Source: an uncultured Bacteroidales bacterium | GTDB lineage: Bacteria; Bacteroidota; Bacteroidia; Bacteroidales; G3-4614 | Assembly: GCA_949297125.1 (NCBI GenBank) | Contig: CASFRS010000003.1 | Location: forward strand, 1-64,000 | DNA length: 64,000 nt | Direction of reading: 5' to 3' | Shown here: piece by piece, positions 46,970-57,104 of the stretch | How the letters are laid out: each line of letters starts with the position of its first letter | How positions within the stretch are numbered: the stretch's first letter is position 1 | Made by a program: the position numbers and the translations under genes | Notes under the pieces: generated by a model | Seen by the model: only the letters and a program-made list of their open reading frames with translations | The model's database searches: none | What the model was told of the DNA's origin: nothing

Positions 46970-48193
46970 TTAATCCGCGGTTGTCGGAAGAATACCGGGA
47001 GTAGGTGTCTGGTCGGAAAGGAAATCCTCGGAAGAGTTGTTGGTATCCTGGAATATCACTTTTCCTTCGGGGGTTATCTCGCTTACCTTGCGGCGGATGC
47101 TCTTCCCTGCATAGTCGGTGGTCATGTACACCATGCCGTTATCCACTTCGGGACGCAGACGTACTATCCGCTTCGACTCGTTGGAGTTGACTATGTTCAC
47201 CCCGTCGAGCACGTAATCCTGCGGAATCATAAGGTATTCCTGCGTATTGGCGGTCTGCCAGGGTATTGTCTGATAGTTGCTGCGGTCGTTTATAAAGTCA
47301 TCCATCGTCGTCCCGGCAGGAAGTTTTGCAAATATCATGGCATTGCCGGTATAGGGAAGCCCGAAGAAGTTGGGTGTTGCAGAACCTAACTTGGCAACAA
47401 TATTCATATTGGGAACTGCAGGGTTGTCGGTATCGGACGTTATATAGTCGCCGAGGTAGACTTCGTAGTCGGCATTGGAAAGGTCAACCGGCGATACGCC
47501 CCCTGTCTCGGCATTATGGTTCGAGGCCGTTGCGGCAATAAGTACGCTTTCGCGCGGATTTACCGGGAATTCCGTGCCGCTGCCGACAAATGCCACAACA
47601 TACGCTTCGAGCGCATAACTGTCCATTATCTCCGTGCCGTTCTCGCTCGTTACCCAGTCGGTAACCCCTTTTACACCCTGCGTACCCTGAAGGCGTCCGA
47701 GGATGCAGTTGTCGAGATATTGTACCTCGTCGGAGTTGTTGTATATTTCAAAGAACTGGTCCTGCATGTACGGCCTGTTGTTTACTTTTACCATATTGTA
47801 ATAGATCTCCTTGAAGACGAAGCTTCCTTTAAGCAATGCCACGCTGAGATCCAGGGATATGGTAACATCGCTGTACACGCTTACCTGCTTGCTTGCATTG
47901 AGTTGTCTTGCATCGCTTGTCGTTGCCGAAGCGTTGACAGAATATTCTCCGCCGGCCAGTTTTGCCGTATACGTACCTGCAGAACTTTCGGAGAGCTTCT
48001 CTTGCGCGCCGGTCTGCACATTGGTCGCCGTTACGTTTGCGGCGGTAATGTCGGACTGCGTAATGCCTTCGGGATAGGACAATGTTACTGTAAGGGTGTT
48101 GTACGTTGCGACATCGTCGCCGCCGTCATCTTTGCAGGACCCCAATACAAGGAGGGCTGCCAGCGGGATAACCGCCAAAATCTTCTTTTTCAT
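46970..48193 (-). CDS. DUF4876 lipoprotein
   Basis: A 407-residue lipoprotein with a lipobox (LVLGSC, C20) followed by KDDGGDD, an acidic stretch of the kind that can direct Bacteroidota lipoproteins to the cell surface. Residues 30-115 are an Ig-like/carboxypeptidase-regulatory-like domain (LTVTLSYPEGITQSDI). The rest matches the DUF4876 pattern: FKEIYYNMVK, QFFEIYNNSDEVQYLDN (a lamin-tail-like segment) and a C-terminal SSEDFLSDQTPTPGI. It probably works with the TonB receptor encoded 32 bases upstream. Ligand unknown. Confidence 0.85.
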   Translation of the reverse strand: MKKKILAVIPLAALLVLGSCKDDGGDDVATYNTLTVTLSYPEGITQSDITAANVTATNVQTGAQEKLSESSAGTYTAKLAGGEYSVNASATTSDARQLNASKQVSVYSDVTISLDLSVALLKGSFVFKEIYYNMVKVNNRPYMQDQFFEIYNNSDEVQYLDNCILGRLQGTQGVKGVTDWVTSENGTEIMDSYALEAYVVAFVGSGTEFPVNPRESVLIAATASNHNAETGGVSPVDLSNADYEVYLGDYITSDTDNPAVPNMNIVAKLGSATPNFFGLPYTGNAMIFAKLPAGTTMDDFINDRSNYQTIPWQTANTQEYLMIPQDYVLDGVNIVNSNESKRIVRLRPEVDNGMVYMTTDYAGKSIRRKVSEITPEGKVIFQDTNNSSEDFLSDQTPTPGILPTTAD

Positions 48194-48225
48194 AATTCTG
48201 TTTTTTTTGGTCTATAATCTGTTTG

Positions 48226-51117
48226 CTATATCTTCACCTTGATCTCCGCCCCGAAATACATCGGGGTATAGAGTTGCCTGTACCCCCCGCGTATATCCTG
48301 GCGGTACATCTTGTTTATCTTCAGGAAATTGTTGGCTATGAACGACAACTCAACGAACCGCTTGAACTCCTTGGTCAGCTTGAAGTTGAGCATGCAGGTT
48401 ATCGGGTATTTCTGCGTCTTGAAATAGTCGAGGTTGGAATACCTCGGGAAAAGCTGCGAATAGGCCACTTCGTTCGCGTACGAGCGGTCCCACGGGATGA
48501 AGTTCATATCCTTGTCGTAGAACCCTATCGGGTCGACCGTCAGGTACTCGCCGTTGGCGTTGGAGGTCTTGTAGAAAAGGTCGTTGCCGTTGTCGTCCTC
48601 ATAGATGTAGCGCGCGCTCTCGTACCACACTACCTGTACTGTTGTGGTAAAGACGAGCTTTACCGCCGGGATATGGGTTACGAACCGGAAATTGGTATTT
48701 ACGCGGTTCTGCTCCGTCCCGCTTCCTGCCGGCAATACTGCCAGGTATGAGTTGAAGCGGGTCTGCCCGCCCTCTTGGTAGGGCACCCGGTCGGATTCGT
48801 ACGAATACCCCGTGGAGCGGCGTTTTATGTAGAACCATGCACCGTCTACTATAATATCGGTTTTCAGCAGCTTTATCTCGCCGAAGTTGAACGAGTATTC
48901 TATTCCGTGCTTAAGCGTGCGGTAGACGTTCGATGGCATCGAATACCCTTTTATCTCTTTCTGGTAATATACGTCGGCCTGTTGCGGGACCGATGACGAT
49001 GGGGTGGTGTACCATACCGCGCCGTCGCGGTAGAAAGGCAACGCATCGGCGGCTGCCGCGGCCGGAATGGAATATTTGTTGTACCCGAGCATGTAGGGGA
49101 CGGTGGCATATCCGTATTCGTTCTCGTACCTTTCGTTGAAGTATGTTACCGAACCGCGTATGCGCCCCGCGCGACCGGAAAGCCCTACTTCATATTTGTA
49201 CGATGTGGAGGGTTTCAGCTGCGGGTTGGCGGTATTGCCTATTACGTGCGTGGTGATTACGCCGAGGGTGCGCGACGCATCGCCCGTGGCGTAACTGTTG
49301 AAACTGGCATAGTCGTAGTACGCGGGGTTGGGATAGAGGTTGCTCATGGAGGGCATCTTGGAGGCTATCCCGAACCCTCCGACAATGGAGAGGTCGTTGA
49401 ACACGCTGTTGTTCTCCTTCGAGAGGAACTGGTACGATGCGTTTATTCGCGGGTCGACTGCGGTTATGTTCCCCCTCAACGCCAGAGGGTCGACGAACAG
49501 GGTGTTTACCCTCAGCCCGGCCTGGAGGGTGAACGTCGTCCCCGCAAAGTTCAGTTCGGTGTTGTTCTCGAGGAAATACGACATTGTGTGCATCCCCGGT
49601 ATCGACTTGTATGAACGGGGACGGACGGAGAGCCCGTCGCCCTGTACCGGCGGACGGTTCAGGTCGTACACCATTCCGTCGCCCTTGTTTACGTTGAGCG
49701 AATATTCCGCACCCACCTTTATGTTGTTGCTGCCGAGGTTGAACTGGAACATGCGGTTGGCCTTCAGCTGCACGAATGCCGTGAGCGGCTCGCCGTCTAT
49801 GGTATAGGATGCGAGGTATTGCGCCGGGAGGAAGTTTACCGGGTACTCGCCCGACTGATATGAATAGGGATACGGCGCCACGCCGTTCCCCACATAGCGG
49901 CGGTATATGTCCTGCTGTTTGCTGTAGGTGAGCGAAGCGGAATAGTTGAGGTTGGTTATCCAGCTCTTGTTGAGGCGCCATACGCCATCGGCCGAGAAGC
50001 GGAATCCCTGGTTTTCATTGCGCAACTCTTCTTCGGGCTCCATCGACTCGTCGCCCTTTACGCTGCTTATGTTGCGGTAATACGAAAATTTGAGGTTCAG
50101 CGACAGCGGCATGCTCTCCTTCATGAAAACCTGGGAATAGGCCGCGTTGCCGGTTATGCGGTCATACCCCTGGAAGCGTTTGCGCCTGTCGGCATAAGAC
50201 TGCGTATAGTCGACCGAAAAGTTGAGCGCACCCTTGTCGTCCTTGAGCGTCAGCCCTTTCCCGGCATAGAAGAGCTTGGAGTTGGGGTCGACCTTCACCT
50301 TTGCCTCGTACGGCGTAGTGCCGACCTTGGTCTTTATCACTATCGCGCCCGACGTGAGGTTGCCGTATTCGGCCGACGGAATCCCGCGTATTACCTCTAT
50401 CGACTCTATGTTGTCGGGGGATATGGAACGGAGGTCGGTCCCGCGTCCGCTCGTGGTCTGGTCGTTCATGGTATTCATCTGGATGGATGAATTGTTGCCC
50501 GAACGGGACGTGGAGAAAAGCTGCATGTTCGCATCGTTGGAGATGGGCGCACCGTCGACGAACACGGCCGTCCCGAGCGAGTTGTTGGCATCGCCGCCCG
50601 AGTCTATCTCGCGCAACGAGGCCTGCCCGGCGTTGGTAAGGTCGGGGTTCTTGGTTACCATACCGGGCAACAGCTGCAACATGTCCTCGACGCTCTTTGG
50701 CTGGAGGTGCTGGATGGCGGCCTGCCCTATGCGGGACGTGGAACTGAGCTTGGATTCTTCGGCCGTTACCACCACCTCTTCAAGTCCCAGGCCTTCGGGA
50801 CGCAACACGAAATTAAGGTCGGTTATGTCGCGGTTTACCGTAATCTCGCCTGTACGGGTTTCAAACCCGAGGTAGGAGATTTCATACTTGTAGGTACCGG
50901 GCTGCAGGGAAGGGAAAACGAATTTACCGTGCTGGTCGGTCATCGCCCAGTCGGAGTTCGACAGGCGGATAAGAACCATTTCCAATGGTTCCTTGTTGTC
51001 TAAGGATGTTATTATTCCTGATAGCAGATAAGCAGATACCTGCTTATCTGCTCCTGACGAAGAGGCAGGAGCCAAAACGACAGCGACAAAAATCAGGGCT
51101 GCAACAATATATTTCAT
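48226..51117 (-). CDS. TonB-dependent receptor with carboxypeptidase-like N-terminal domain
   Basis: A 963-residue outer-membrane transporter. A signal peptide (about 1-22) leads to a carboxypeptidase-D-like domain (about 30-110; SGIITSLDNKEPLE, YEISYLGFETRTGEI). The plug domain (about 112-265) has LEEVVVTAEES, a TonB-box-like region, and IESIEVIRGIPSAEYGNLTSGAIVIKT, given here in part. The 22-strand barrel ends YFGAEIKVKI. It is not a SusC-type protein, and no SusD follows; instead DUF4876, DUF6850 and a C25-like gene do. Substrate unknown, possibly metal, cofactor or peptide. Confidence 0.93.
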   Translation of the reverse strand: MKYIVAALIFVAVVLAPASSSGADKQVSAYLLSGIITSLDNKEPLEMVLIRLSNSDWAMTDQHGKFVFPSLQPGTYKYEISYLGFETRTGEITVNRDITDLNFVLRPEGLGLEEVVVTAEESKLSSTSRIGQAAIQHLQPKSVEDMLQLLPGMVTKNPDLTNAGQASLREIDSGGDANNSLGTAVFVDGAPISNDANMQLFSTSRSGNNSSIQMNTMNDQTTSGRGTDLRSISPDNIESIEVIRGIPSAEYGNLTSGAIVIKTKVGTTPYEAKVKVDPNSKLFYAGKGLTLKDDKGALNFSVDYTQSYADRRKRFQGYDRITGNAAYSQVFMKESMPLSLNLKFSYYRNISSVKGDESMEPEEELRNENQGFRFSADGVWRLNKSWITNLNYSASLTYSKQQDIYRRYVGNGVAPYPYSYQSGEYPVNFLPAQYLASYTIDGEPLTAFVQLKANRMFQFNLGSNNIKVGAEYSLNVNKGDGMVYDLNRPPVQGDGLSVRPRSYKSIPGMHTMSYFLENNTELNFAGTTFTLQAGLRVNTLFVDPLALRGNITAVDPRINASYQFLSKENNSVFNDLSIVGGFGIASKMPSMSNLYPNPAYYDYASFNSYATGDASRTLGVITTHVIGNTANPQLKPSTSYKYEVGLSGRAGRIRGSVTYFNERYENEYGYATVPYMLGYNKYSIPAAAAADALPFYRDGAVWYTTPSSSVPQQADVYYQKEIKGYSMPSNVYRTLKHGIEYSFNFGEIKLLKTDIIVDGAWFYIKRRSTGYSYESDRVPYQEGGQTRFNSYLAVLPAGSGTEQNRVNTNFRFVTHIPAVKLVFTTTVQVVWYESARYIYEDDNGNDLFYKTSNANGEYLTVDPIGFYDKDMNFIPWDRSYANEVAYSQLFPRYSNLDYFKTQKYPITCMLNFKLTKEFKRFVELSFIANNFLKINKMYRQDIRGGYRQLYTPMYFGAEIKVKI

Positions 51118-51623
51118 AAAATTTCCTCTTTCTCTCTCGAAGAGCTTGCTCCTATTTTATTTCTCCGAACGCCGCTTTCCGGCGTTGCCGCACGCCTGCA
51201 AGGCAGGGACGGGAAACATGGTTCGACGATCCCCCGGCTTTTTTCCCTCCTTCCTCCGCACCCTTGTAAAGGGAGGGGGGGAACGGGTATTCCCGCTGTT
51301 TCCATGACAGATAGAAACCGTGCAGGGTGCAAATTTAAACACTTTTTTCCGCCGGTAAACATCTCTTCTCAAAAAAATTGTTTTTCCGGTTTCCGTCCTA
51401 TAAGGAAGAAAAAGGGACGAAACCTGCGTTTCGGCACCATGAATCTTCTATCGGCAGTGCAAATTTCGCAAGAGAATCCGTTGCGGGAAATAACTTGTTT
51501 AGGGTATTTTTACGGCATTTCAGATATATTGCAGGTATATGCCGGAGATTTTGCGGCATGGCCGGTACGCACACGGCAAAGCTGGTATTTTAGGTACGGA
51601 AAATTTTTCCGCGTACCGGTTTT
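51118..51623. other. Intergenic region between the TonB operon and the M16 gene
   Basis: No gene is supported. A minus-strand TAAATTTG (51330-51337) could be the -7 box of the TonB operon, but no TTTG is 19-21 bases upstream. No riboswitch or Fur-like site is recognised by eye. Confidence 0.4.
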
Positions 51624-51644
51624 ATGGCTACTTTTGCGGCTGTT

Positions 51645-52880
51645 ATGCGATACAGCAATTCGGAATATGTTTGGGACGATACCGAAAACGGCATCAGGGT
51701 TATTTACAGATATGCCGATTCGGACGTTTCGTACTGCGGCTTTGCCGTAAATGCCGGAACCCGCGACGAAGAGTGCGGCATGGAGGGTCTGGCGCACTAT
51801 GTGGAACATATGCTTTTCAAGGGTACGCGCAGCAGGAAGGCATGGCATATCCTGAACCGCATGGAGCGCGTAGGCGGGGAAATCAACGCTTATACGTCGA
51901 AGGAGGAGACCGTGGTCTATTCGGTTTTCCTTGAGCGGTATTTGCCGCGCGCCGTGGAGCTTATGACGGATATAATGTGCAATTCGCGGTTTCCCGCCGA
52001 AGAGAGCCTGCGCGAGAAAGAGGTGATTGCCGACGAGATAAACTCGTACAGGGACAATCCGGCGGAACTGATTTACGACGAATTCGAGAATCTGGTTTTC
52101 GACGGGCATCCGCTGGGGCACAACATACTGGGGGACACGGGGTCGCTTGCCCGCATTTCGCCCGGCGACGGGAAACGGTTTGTAAAGTCTCTCTATACTC
52201 TCGGCAACTGCGTTTTCTTCTTCAGCGGACGGACTCCGTTCGACAGGGTTGTAAAAACGGCAGGGAGGTTTGCCGACAGATTCTGCACGGAAGAGGCGGT
52301 CCTGAACAGGAAGCCGCCTGCCGCCTGTACGAGGTTCGACAAGAGGATTCCCTCGGACAACCACCAGGCCCACGCCATAATAGGGGGAAGGTGCTACGGC
52401 ATGTTCTGCGAAAAGCGGGTACCGCTGCTGCTTGCATGCAACATCCTTGCCGGCCCGGGGATGAACAGCCGGCTGAATGTCGCCCTGCGCGAGAAGCGCG
52501 GATATGTATATACCGTGGAATCGACCGTTACCTGTTATACAGATACAGGGATATGGGGCATCTATTTCGGGACTGACCACGCTACGCTCAACCGCTGTTT
52601 CTCGATTGTACGGAAGAACCTCGACAAACTGAGGCGTGAAGCCCTGTCGCCTTCGGCCCTGCATGCCGCAAAAAAACAGTTTGCCGGACAGATTGCAGTG
52701 GGGAAGGAGAACCGCGAGAACCTTGCCACGGCCGACGGGAAGAGTTTCCTGCATTTCGGGAAATGCGATACCATAAGCGAGAGCATGGAAAAAATCGACA
52801 GGGTCTCATCGTCGGACATCCTCGAGGTTGCCAACGAGATTTTTGCAGAAGAGACGCTCTCTACGCTTGTCCTGGAGTAA
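51645..52880 (+). CDS. M16-family zinc peptidase
   Basis: A single-unit M16 (pitrilysin/processing-peptidase-like) metalloprotease of about 411 residues without a signal peptide. The inverted zinc motif HYVEH (about residue 51-55) lies in GMEGLAHYVEHMLFKGT, and the distal glutamate in ETVVYSVFLE about 70 residues later. The second half (about 210-411) has the R/Y pair in LREKRGYVYTVES. The start could be 51624 (seven codons earlier), but a TACTTTTG -7-like box overlaps that segment. Stands alone, convergent with porT at only 35 bases and no clear terminator. Confidence 0.88.
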   Translation: MRYSNSEYVWDDTENGIRVIYRYADSDVSYCGFAVNAGTRDEECGMEGLAHYVEHMLFKGTRSRKAWHILNRMERVGGEINAYTSKEETVVYSVFLERYLPRAVELMTDIMCNSRFPAEESLREKEVIADEINSYRDNPAELIYDEFENLVFDGHPLGHNILGDTGSLARISPGDGKRFVKSLYTLGNCVFFFSGRTPFDRVVKTAGRFADRFCTEEAVLNRKPPAACTRFDKRIPSDNHQAHAIIGGRCYGMFCEKRVPLLLACNILAGPGMNSRLNVALREKRGYVYTVESTVTCYTDTGIWGIYFGTDHATLNRCFSIVRKNLDKLRREALSPSALHAAKKQFAGQIAVGKENRENLATADGKSFLHFGKCDTISESMEKIDRVSSSDILEVANEIFAEETLSTLVLE

Positions 52881-52915
52881 CGGCGGATGACGGGTGTTCT
52901 CTCCCCGCGCCCGTG

Positions 52916-53626
52916 CTATTCAAAGTAGAACGAAAGGACTACCATGTTGGAGCGTGCGCGCTCTATCGATGCGGTATATTTGTAATCGAGCGGGTCGCGC
53001 AGGTCGTTGCGCTTGCGTTGGAGTATGTCCTGCAGGCCGAAACAAAACTTCAGTTCGGGGATGAACTTGAAGAACGGGAAATAGATATCGCACCCGAGCC
53101 CGATTTCCAGACAGGTATCGTACGTCTTGAAACGGAGCAGTTCGCCTTTCTTTTTAGACACGTCGAACGACGGCGCCACACCGACCATTATGTACGGGCG
53201 GTAGTTGTTTATCCTCTTTGCGCTGTATTTCAACTCTATCGGCACGTTGATGTAGTTCGACTTCACATCGGTCTTGAACTGCACGCCCGAAAATTCCTCA
53301 CGGAACGTTACTGTTTTGTTGCCGAAATAGAACGACGGTACAAGGCGCAGGTTGAGGTACGGACAGAGGTAAAAGTCGCAGAGCAGCCCTACGTTGAACC
53401 CCGGGGAGAACGAAGAGACCTGAGCCATCCATATTTCGCCCTGGTCGTTCATCTCTCCGTTGGGGACGAGTTTGAGGTTCTGCACGCTGATACCGAGCGA
53501 GAAACCGAAATGGACCAGTTTCTGATCGACATACGGAGTCCTCTCTATCTTGCGCTTTTGCGCATTCAGGACAGAGCCGCCCATTATCAGGGCCGTTATT
53601 GCCAGTATGATTGCCTTGCGTATCAC
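52916..53626 (-). CDS. porT: T9SS outer-membrane component PorT
   Basis: A 236-residue beta-barrel protein with a signal peptide (about 1-22). The segments YVDQKLVHFGFSLGISVQNL, SPGFNVGLLCDFYLCPYLNLR and the run YINVPIELKYSAKRINNYRPYIMVGV, quoted in part, match the PorT family, and the protein ends in a phenylalanine-containing strand (LSFYFE). PorT is needed for type IX secretion of gingipains in Porphyromonas gingivalis. Its presence supports a working T9SS, consistent with sorting-domain proteins at 10.1 and 33.6 kb. Other por genes are outside this window. Confidence 0.88.
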   Translation of the reverse strand: MIRKAIILAITALIMGGSVLNAQKRKIERTPYVDQKLVHFGFSLGISVQNLKLVPNGEMNDQGEIWMAQVSSFSPGFNVGLLCDFYLCPYLNLRLVPSFYFGNKTVTFREEFSGVQFKTDVKSNYINVPIELKYSAKRINNYRPYIMVGVAPSFDVSKKKGELLRFKTYDTCLEIGLGCDIYFPFFKFIPELKFCFGLQDILQRKRNDLRDPLDYKYTASIERARSNMVVLSFYFE

Positions 53627-53814
53627 GTTTCTTCTGCTTTCCCGCTAATGATTTAAACGCGCAATCGCCCGGCTTATTGCACCCCCGGCCGCCAAAAACC
53701 GTTTTTTCTCTCATTTTACGGCAAGCGGGTGGGGTTTGCAGGAAACAGGATGCTGCCGTTTACTGGGTTTCAAGTCCTTGCGGGCACAAGGTCGCGTACA
53801 GGGCAAATACGGCA

Positions 53815-53865
53815 GGGGCCGCGCGGCGGAGCGGGGGAAACCCTTTTGCTCCGCCGTGCGGCCCC
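53815..53865. other. Long GC-rich hairpin between porT and cysK
   Basis: An 18-base stem (GGGGCCGCGCGGCGGAGC with its near-complement, one G-T pair) and a 15-base loop lie downstream of the minus-strand cysK gene. There is no T-tract, so it may be a processing or weak termination structure. Confidence 0.55.
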
Positions 53866-53895
53866 GGTCATTCTTGCCGCCCCCGACACCGGGAT

Positions 53896-54822
53896 TCAGC
53901 CGAATATGCCGGTGGAAAGATAGCGCTCGCCCGTATCGGGCAACAGCACCACTATGTTCTTCCCCTTGTTTTCGGGGCGTTTTGCCAACTCGGCCGCGGC
54001 AAAGGCCGCCGCCCCCGACGATATTCCTACAAGCGCGCCTTCGGTTCGGGCTATCTCGCACGCCGTCCGCTCGGCATCTTCGTTAGCTACCGCCATTACT
54101 TCATCTACGGCGGAAGGGTTGTAGATGTCGGGGATAAAACCTGCCCCTATGCCCTGTATGCGGTGTGATCCGGCTTTCCCGCCCGACAGTACGGGCGAGG
54201 AGGAGGGCTCTACCGCCACCACCTTTACCGCCGGGTTGTACTCCTTGAGTTTTGCCCCGGTGCCGCTTATCGTCCCGCCTGTCCCTACGCCGGCCACGAA
54301 GATGTCTATCTTCCCTTCCGTGTCGCGCCATATCTCCTGCGCGGTCGTCCGCATGTGGGCCGCCGGGTTGGCCGGATTGGAGAACTGCTGGAGTATTACC
54401 GAACCGGGAATCTCGCGGTTCAGCTCTTCGGCACGCTCTATCGCGCCCCGCATTCCGGCTGCGCCGGGGGTAAGCTCTATTTGCGCCCCGAGGGCCTTAA
54501 GCAGGTTGCGCCGTTCGAGACTCATCGTATCGGGCATGGTAAGTATCAGTTTGTACCCTTTTACCGTGGAGACGAATGCAAGGCCTATGCCCGTATTGCC
54601 GCTGGTGGGTTCTATTATCGTCGCCCCGGGCCTGAGACGCCCGCCCTTTTCGGCATCCTCTACCATTGCGTACGCCACACGGTCCTTTACGCTGCCTGCC
54701 GGGTTGAAATACTCGAGTTTGGCTATTATGCGCGCATCGGCCCCTTTTGCCCGGGCGAAACGCGCCATTTCGAGCATCGGGGTATTCCCTATCAGGTCGG
54801 TCAGCTGTTTTGCCGTTTTCAT
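53896..54822 (-). CDS. cysK: Cysteine synthase A (O-acetylserine sulfhydrylase)
   Basis: A 308-residue PLP enzyme that makes cysteine from O-acetylserine and sulfide. The PLP lysine is in NPAGSVKDR (K46). The substrate loop is PTSGNTGIGLA, the phosphate-binding loop is GVGTGGTISGTG about 180, and ISSGAAAFAA lies near 270. Length and motifs are standard. It lies in a minus-strand series with DUF3109, gpmI and rnc, but 123 bases separate it from the DUF3109 gene. Confidence 0.96.
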   Translation of the reverse strand: MKTAKQLTDLIGNTPMLEMARFARAKGADARIIAKLEYFNPAGSVKDRVAYAMVEDAEKGGRLRPGATIIEPTSGNTGIGLAFVSTVKGYKLILTMPDTMSLERRNLLKALGAQIELTPGAAGMRGAIERAEELNREIPGSVILQQFSNPANPAAHMRTTAQEIWRDTEGKIDIFVAGVGTGGTISGTGAKLKEYNPAVKVVAVEPSSSPVLSGGKAGSHRIQGIGAGFIPDIYNPSAVDEVMAVANEDAERTACEIARTEGALVGISSGAAAFAAAELAKRPENKGKNIVVLLPDTGERYLSTGIFG

Positions 54823-54945
54823 CTGCTGTCTGGTTTTGCGTTTATAAATATAACGCCTGCCTGACGGTGCAAGGCGGGCGTTGTTGTTTTTGTTATCTCC
54901 GTAAACGGTCCGGGATACAATAATGTTCCTGTCCCGGCTGACGGC

Positions 54946-55533
54946 CTACGGCTGTTCGCCTTTCTGCCGCAGATATTCCGCCGCCACGAACGCAAGCTCG
55001 TCGTACCACTCTTTCCCGAAATACCGGATAAGCGGGGCTTTCAGGAACTGGTAGACCCGCACTTTCAACGCTTCGCCCCATTTTTCTGCGCCGCTGCAGA
55101 GCTTTCGCCTGTCGTAATTTACCGCCGTGAAGTTGGGATAGCGGGTAATGCGCACGGGATAGAGGTGGCACGATACGGGTTTGACGTACGGCAACTTCCC
55201 GTTGTTGCTCGCTTTTTCCAACGCGCAGAGACAGACGCCGTCGGCGGTATAGGTACAGAATACGCAGTCGCGGTTGCCTATTACCGAGGTTACGAGGTCG
55301 CCCTCCATGTCGGTGTATGAAACGCCCTGCTCCGCTATCGTCTGCAATGCCTGCGGCGACAGGTACTCCTTTACAAAAGGGAGGGAGGCTTTCAAAGCCT
55401 CCTCCTCTTCGTCAGTTATAGGCGCTCCCGCATCGCCTTCTATACAGCAGGCGCCCTTGCAATCGGTTATGTCGCAGCAGAAATACCGCTCTATGACATC
55501 GAGGCTGACTACTGCATCTCCGATACGTATCAT
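54946..55533 (-). CDS. DUF3109 cysteine-rich protein
   Basis: A 195-residue protein with a metal-binding cysteine set: FCCDITDCKGACC (residues 18-30), DCVFCTYTADGVCLCALE (about 89-106) and CHLYP (about 122). The pattern, spacing and length identify DUF3109, a family related to YkgJ-type zinc or iron-binding proteins. Function unknown. It starts 18 bases after gpmI and is probably co-transcribed with it. Confidence 0.88.
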   Translation of the reverse strand: MIRIGDAVVSLDVIERYFCCDITDCKGACCIEGDAGAPITDEEEEALKASLPFVKEYLSPQALQTIAEQGVSYTDMEGDLVTSVIGNRDCVFCTYTADGVCLCALEKASNNGKLPYVKPVSCHLYPVRITRYPNFTAVNYDRRKLCSGAEKWGEALKVRVYQFLKAPLIRYFGKEWYDELAFVAAEYLRQKGEQP

Positions 55534-55551
55534 GCGTTCCGGCGGGCGTTA

Positions 55552-57069
55552 TCAGTCGTTTATCAGATTCTTGCCCGTCATCTCGGCCGGCTGCGGCAAC
55601 CCCATGATATGGAGTATGGAGGGTGCGACGTCGGCAAGGATTCCGTTGTCTACCCGGGCTGCCCCGTTATTTGTAACGTATATGCACGGTACGGGGTTCA
55701 ACGAGTGCGCCGTGTTGGGCGTCCCGTCGGCATTTACCGCATTGTCGGCATTTCCGTGGTCGGCTATTATTATGGCTTCGTATCCGGCCGCCTTGGCAGC
55801 CTCTATCACTTCGCTAACACACTGGTCGACTGCAACGACGGCTTTCTCTATCGCTTCGTATACGCCGGTATGCCCTACCATGTCGCCGTTGGCGTAGTTC
55901 ACCACGATGAAGTCGTATTTGTCTTCCTTTATGGCGGCAACGAGTTTGTCCTTCACTTCATATACGCTCATTTCGGGCTTGAGGTCGTACGTAGCCACTT
56001 TGGGCGAGGGGACAAGTATGCGGTCTTCGCCTTCGTACGGGGTTTCGCGGCCGCCGTTGAAGAAGAACGTTACGTGCGCGTATTTTTCGGTCTCGGCTAT
56101 GTGCAGCTGCTTCTTCCCTTGCGAAGAGAGGTATTCGCCGAGAGTATTGACTACGTTTTCCTTGTCGAACAGGATGTGCACCCCTTTGAACGAAGCGTCG
56201 TACGGCGTCATGCAGTAGTACTGCAGGCCGGGTATGGTCTTCATCCCGTAATCGGGCATGTCCTGCTGGGTGAGGACTATGGTGAGTTCCTTGGCGCGGT
56301 CGTTGCGGTAGTTGAAGAAGATTACCGCATCGCCCTCCTTTATCGTCCCGTCGAACGAGGAGTTCACTATCGGTTTTATGAATTCGTCGGTAACGCCTTC
56401 ATCGTACGACTCCTGCATGGCAGCTTCCATGTCGGTTGCGGGCTTGCCTACGCCTTTGACCAACAGGTCGTATGCCTCTTTTACCCTTTCCCAGCGTTTG
56501 TCGCGGTCCATTGCATAGTAACGCCCTACTATGGAGGCTATGCGTCCTGCACTTGTCCGGCAGTGTTCGGTGAGCTCACGGATAAACCCTTTGCCGCTCT
56601 TGGGGTCGGTATCGCGCCCGTCCATGAAACAGTGTATGTAGGCGTTCGCTATGCCGTACTCCTTCGCTATCTCGCAAAGCTTGTAAAGGTGGTCGAGCGA
56701 ACTGTGCACGCCTCCGTCGGAGGTAAGCCCCATGAAGTGGATGTTCTTGCCCGTCTTGGCTGCATAGCCGAACGCGCTTTTTATTTCGGGGTTCTCCATT
56801 ATGGAGTTGTCGGCGCACGCCTTGTTTATTTTTACAAGGTCCTGATATACTATGCGGCCGGCGCCTATGTTGAGGTGTCCCACTTCGGAGTTCCCCATTT
56901 GTCCGTCGGGAAGCCCGACGTTCTCGCCGCTGGCCTGAAGCTGCGAATTGGGATAGGTCTTCAACAGGTAATCCCAGTAGGGTGTGGGCGTTGAATAGAT
57001 TACGTCGGCCTTGTCGTGTTTGCCGATTCCCCAGCCGTCGAGAATCATCAATAATGCTTTCTTGCTCAT
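55552..57069 (-). CDS. gpmI: 2,3-bisphosphoglycerate-independent phosphoglycerate mutase
   Basis: A 505-residue alkaline-phosphatase-fold enzyme of glycolysis needing two manganese ions. The N-terminal [11 protein letters not shown], the nucleophile serine in [16 protein letters not shown] (about residue 62) and [11 protein letters not shown] (about 124) are present. So are the C-terminal metal-binding [16 protein letters not shown] and IADHGNADN motifs. It lies 35 bases downstream of rnc, in the same direction. Confidence 0.97.
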   Translation of the reverse strand: MSKKALLMILDGWGIGKHDKADVIYSTPTPYWDYLLKTYPNSQLQASGENVGLPDGQMGNSEVGHLNIGAGRIVYQDLVKINKACADNSIMENPEIKSAFGYAAKTGKNIHFMGLTSDGGVHSSLDHLYKLCEIAKEYGIANAYIHCFMDGRDTDPKSGKGFIRELTEHCRTSAGRIASIVGRYYAMDRDKRWERVKEAYDLLVKGVGKPATDMEAAMQESYDEGVTDEFIKPIVNSSFDGTIKEGDAVIFFNYRNDRAKELTIVLTQQDMPDYGMKTIPGLQYYCMTPYDASFKGVHILFDKENVVNTLGEYLSSQGKKQLHIAETEKYAHVTFFFNGGRETPYEGEDRILVPSPKVATYDLKPEMSVYEVKDKLVAAIKEDKYDFIVVNYANGDMVGHTGVYEAIEKAVVAVDQCVSEVIEAAKAAGYEAIIIADHGNADNAVNADGTPNTAHSLNPVPCIYVTNNGAARVDNGILADVAPSILHIMGLPQPAEMTGKNLIND

Positions 57070-57104
57070 GGCTCTATGTTTTTTAATTCGTTCCTTTCTA
57101 TGTT

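Noticed and set aside
51118..51400. Cobalamin or other riboswitch upstream of the TonB operon
   Set aside because: I could not find a B12-box or another known riboswitch core in the region by eye.
55609..56994. 461-residue plus-strand frame opposite gpmI
   Set aside because: Antisense shadow of a clearly identified gene; no family features.
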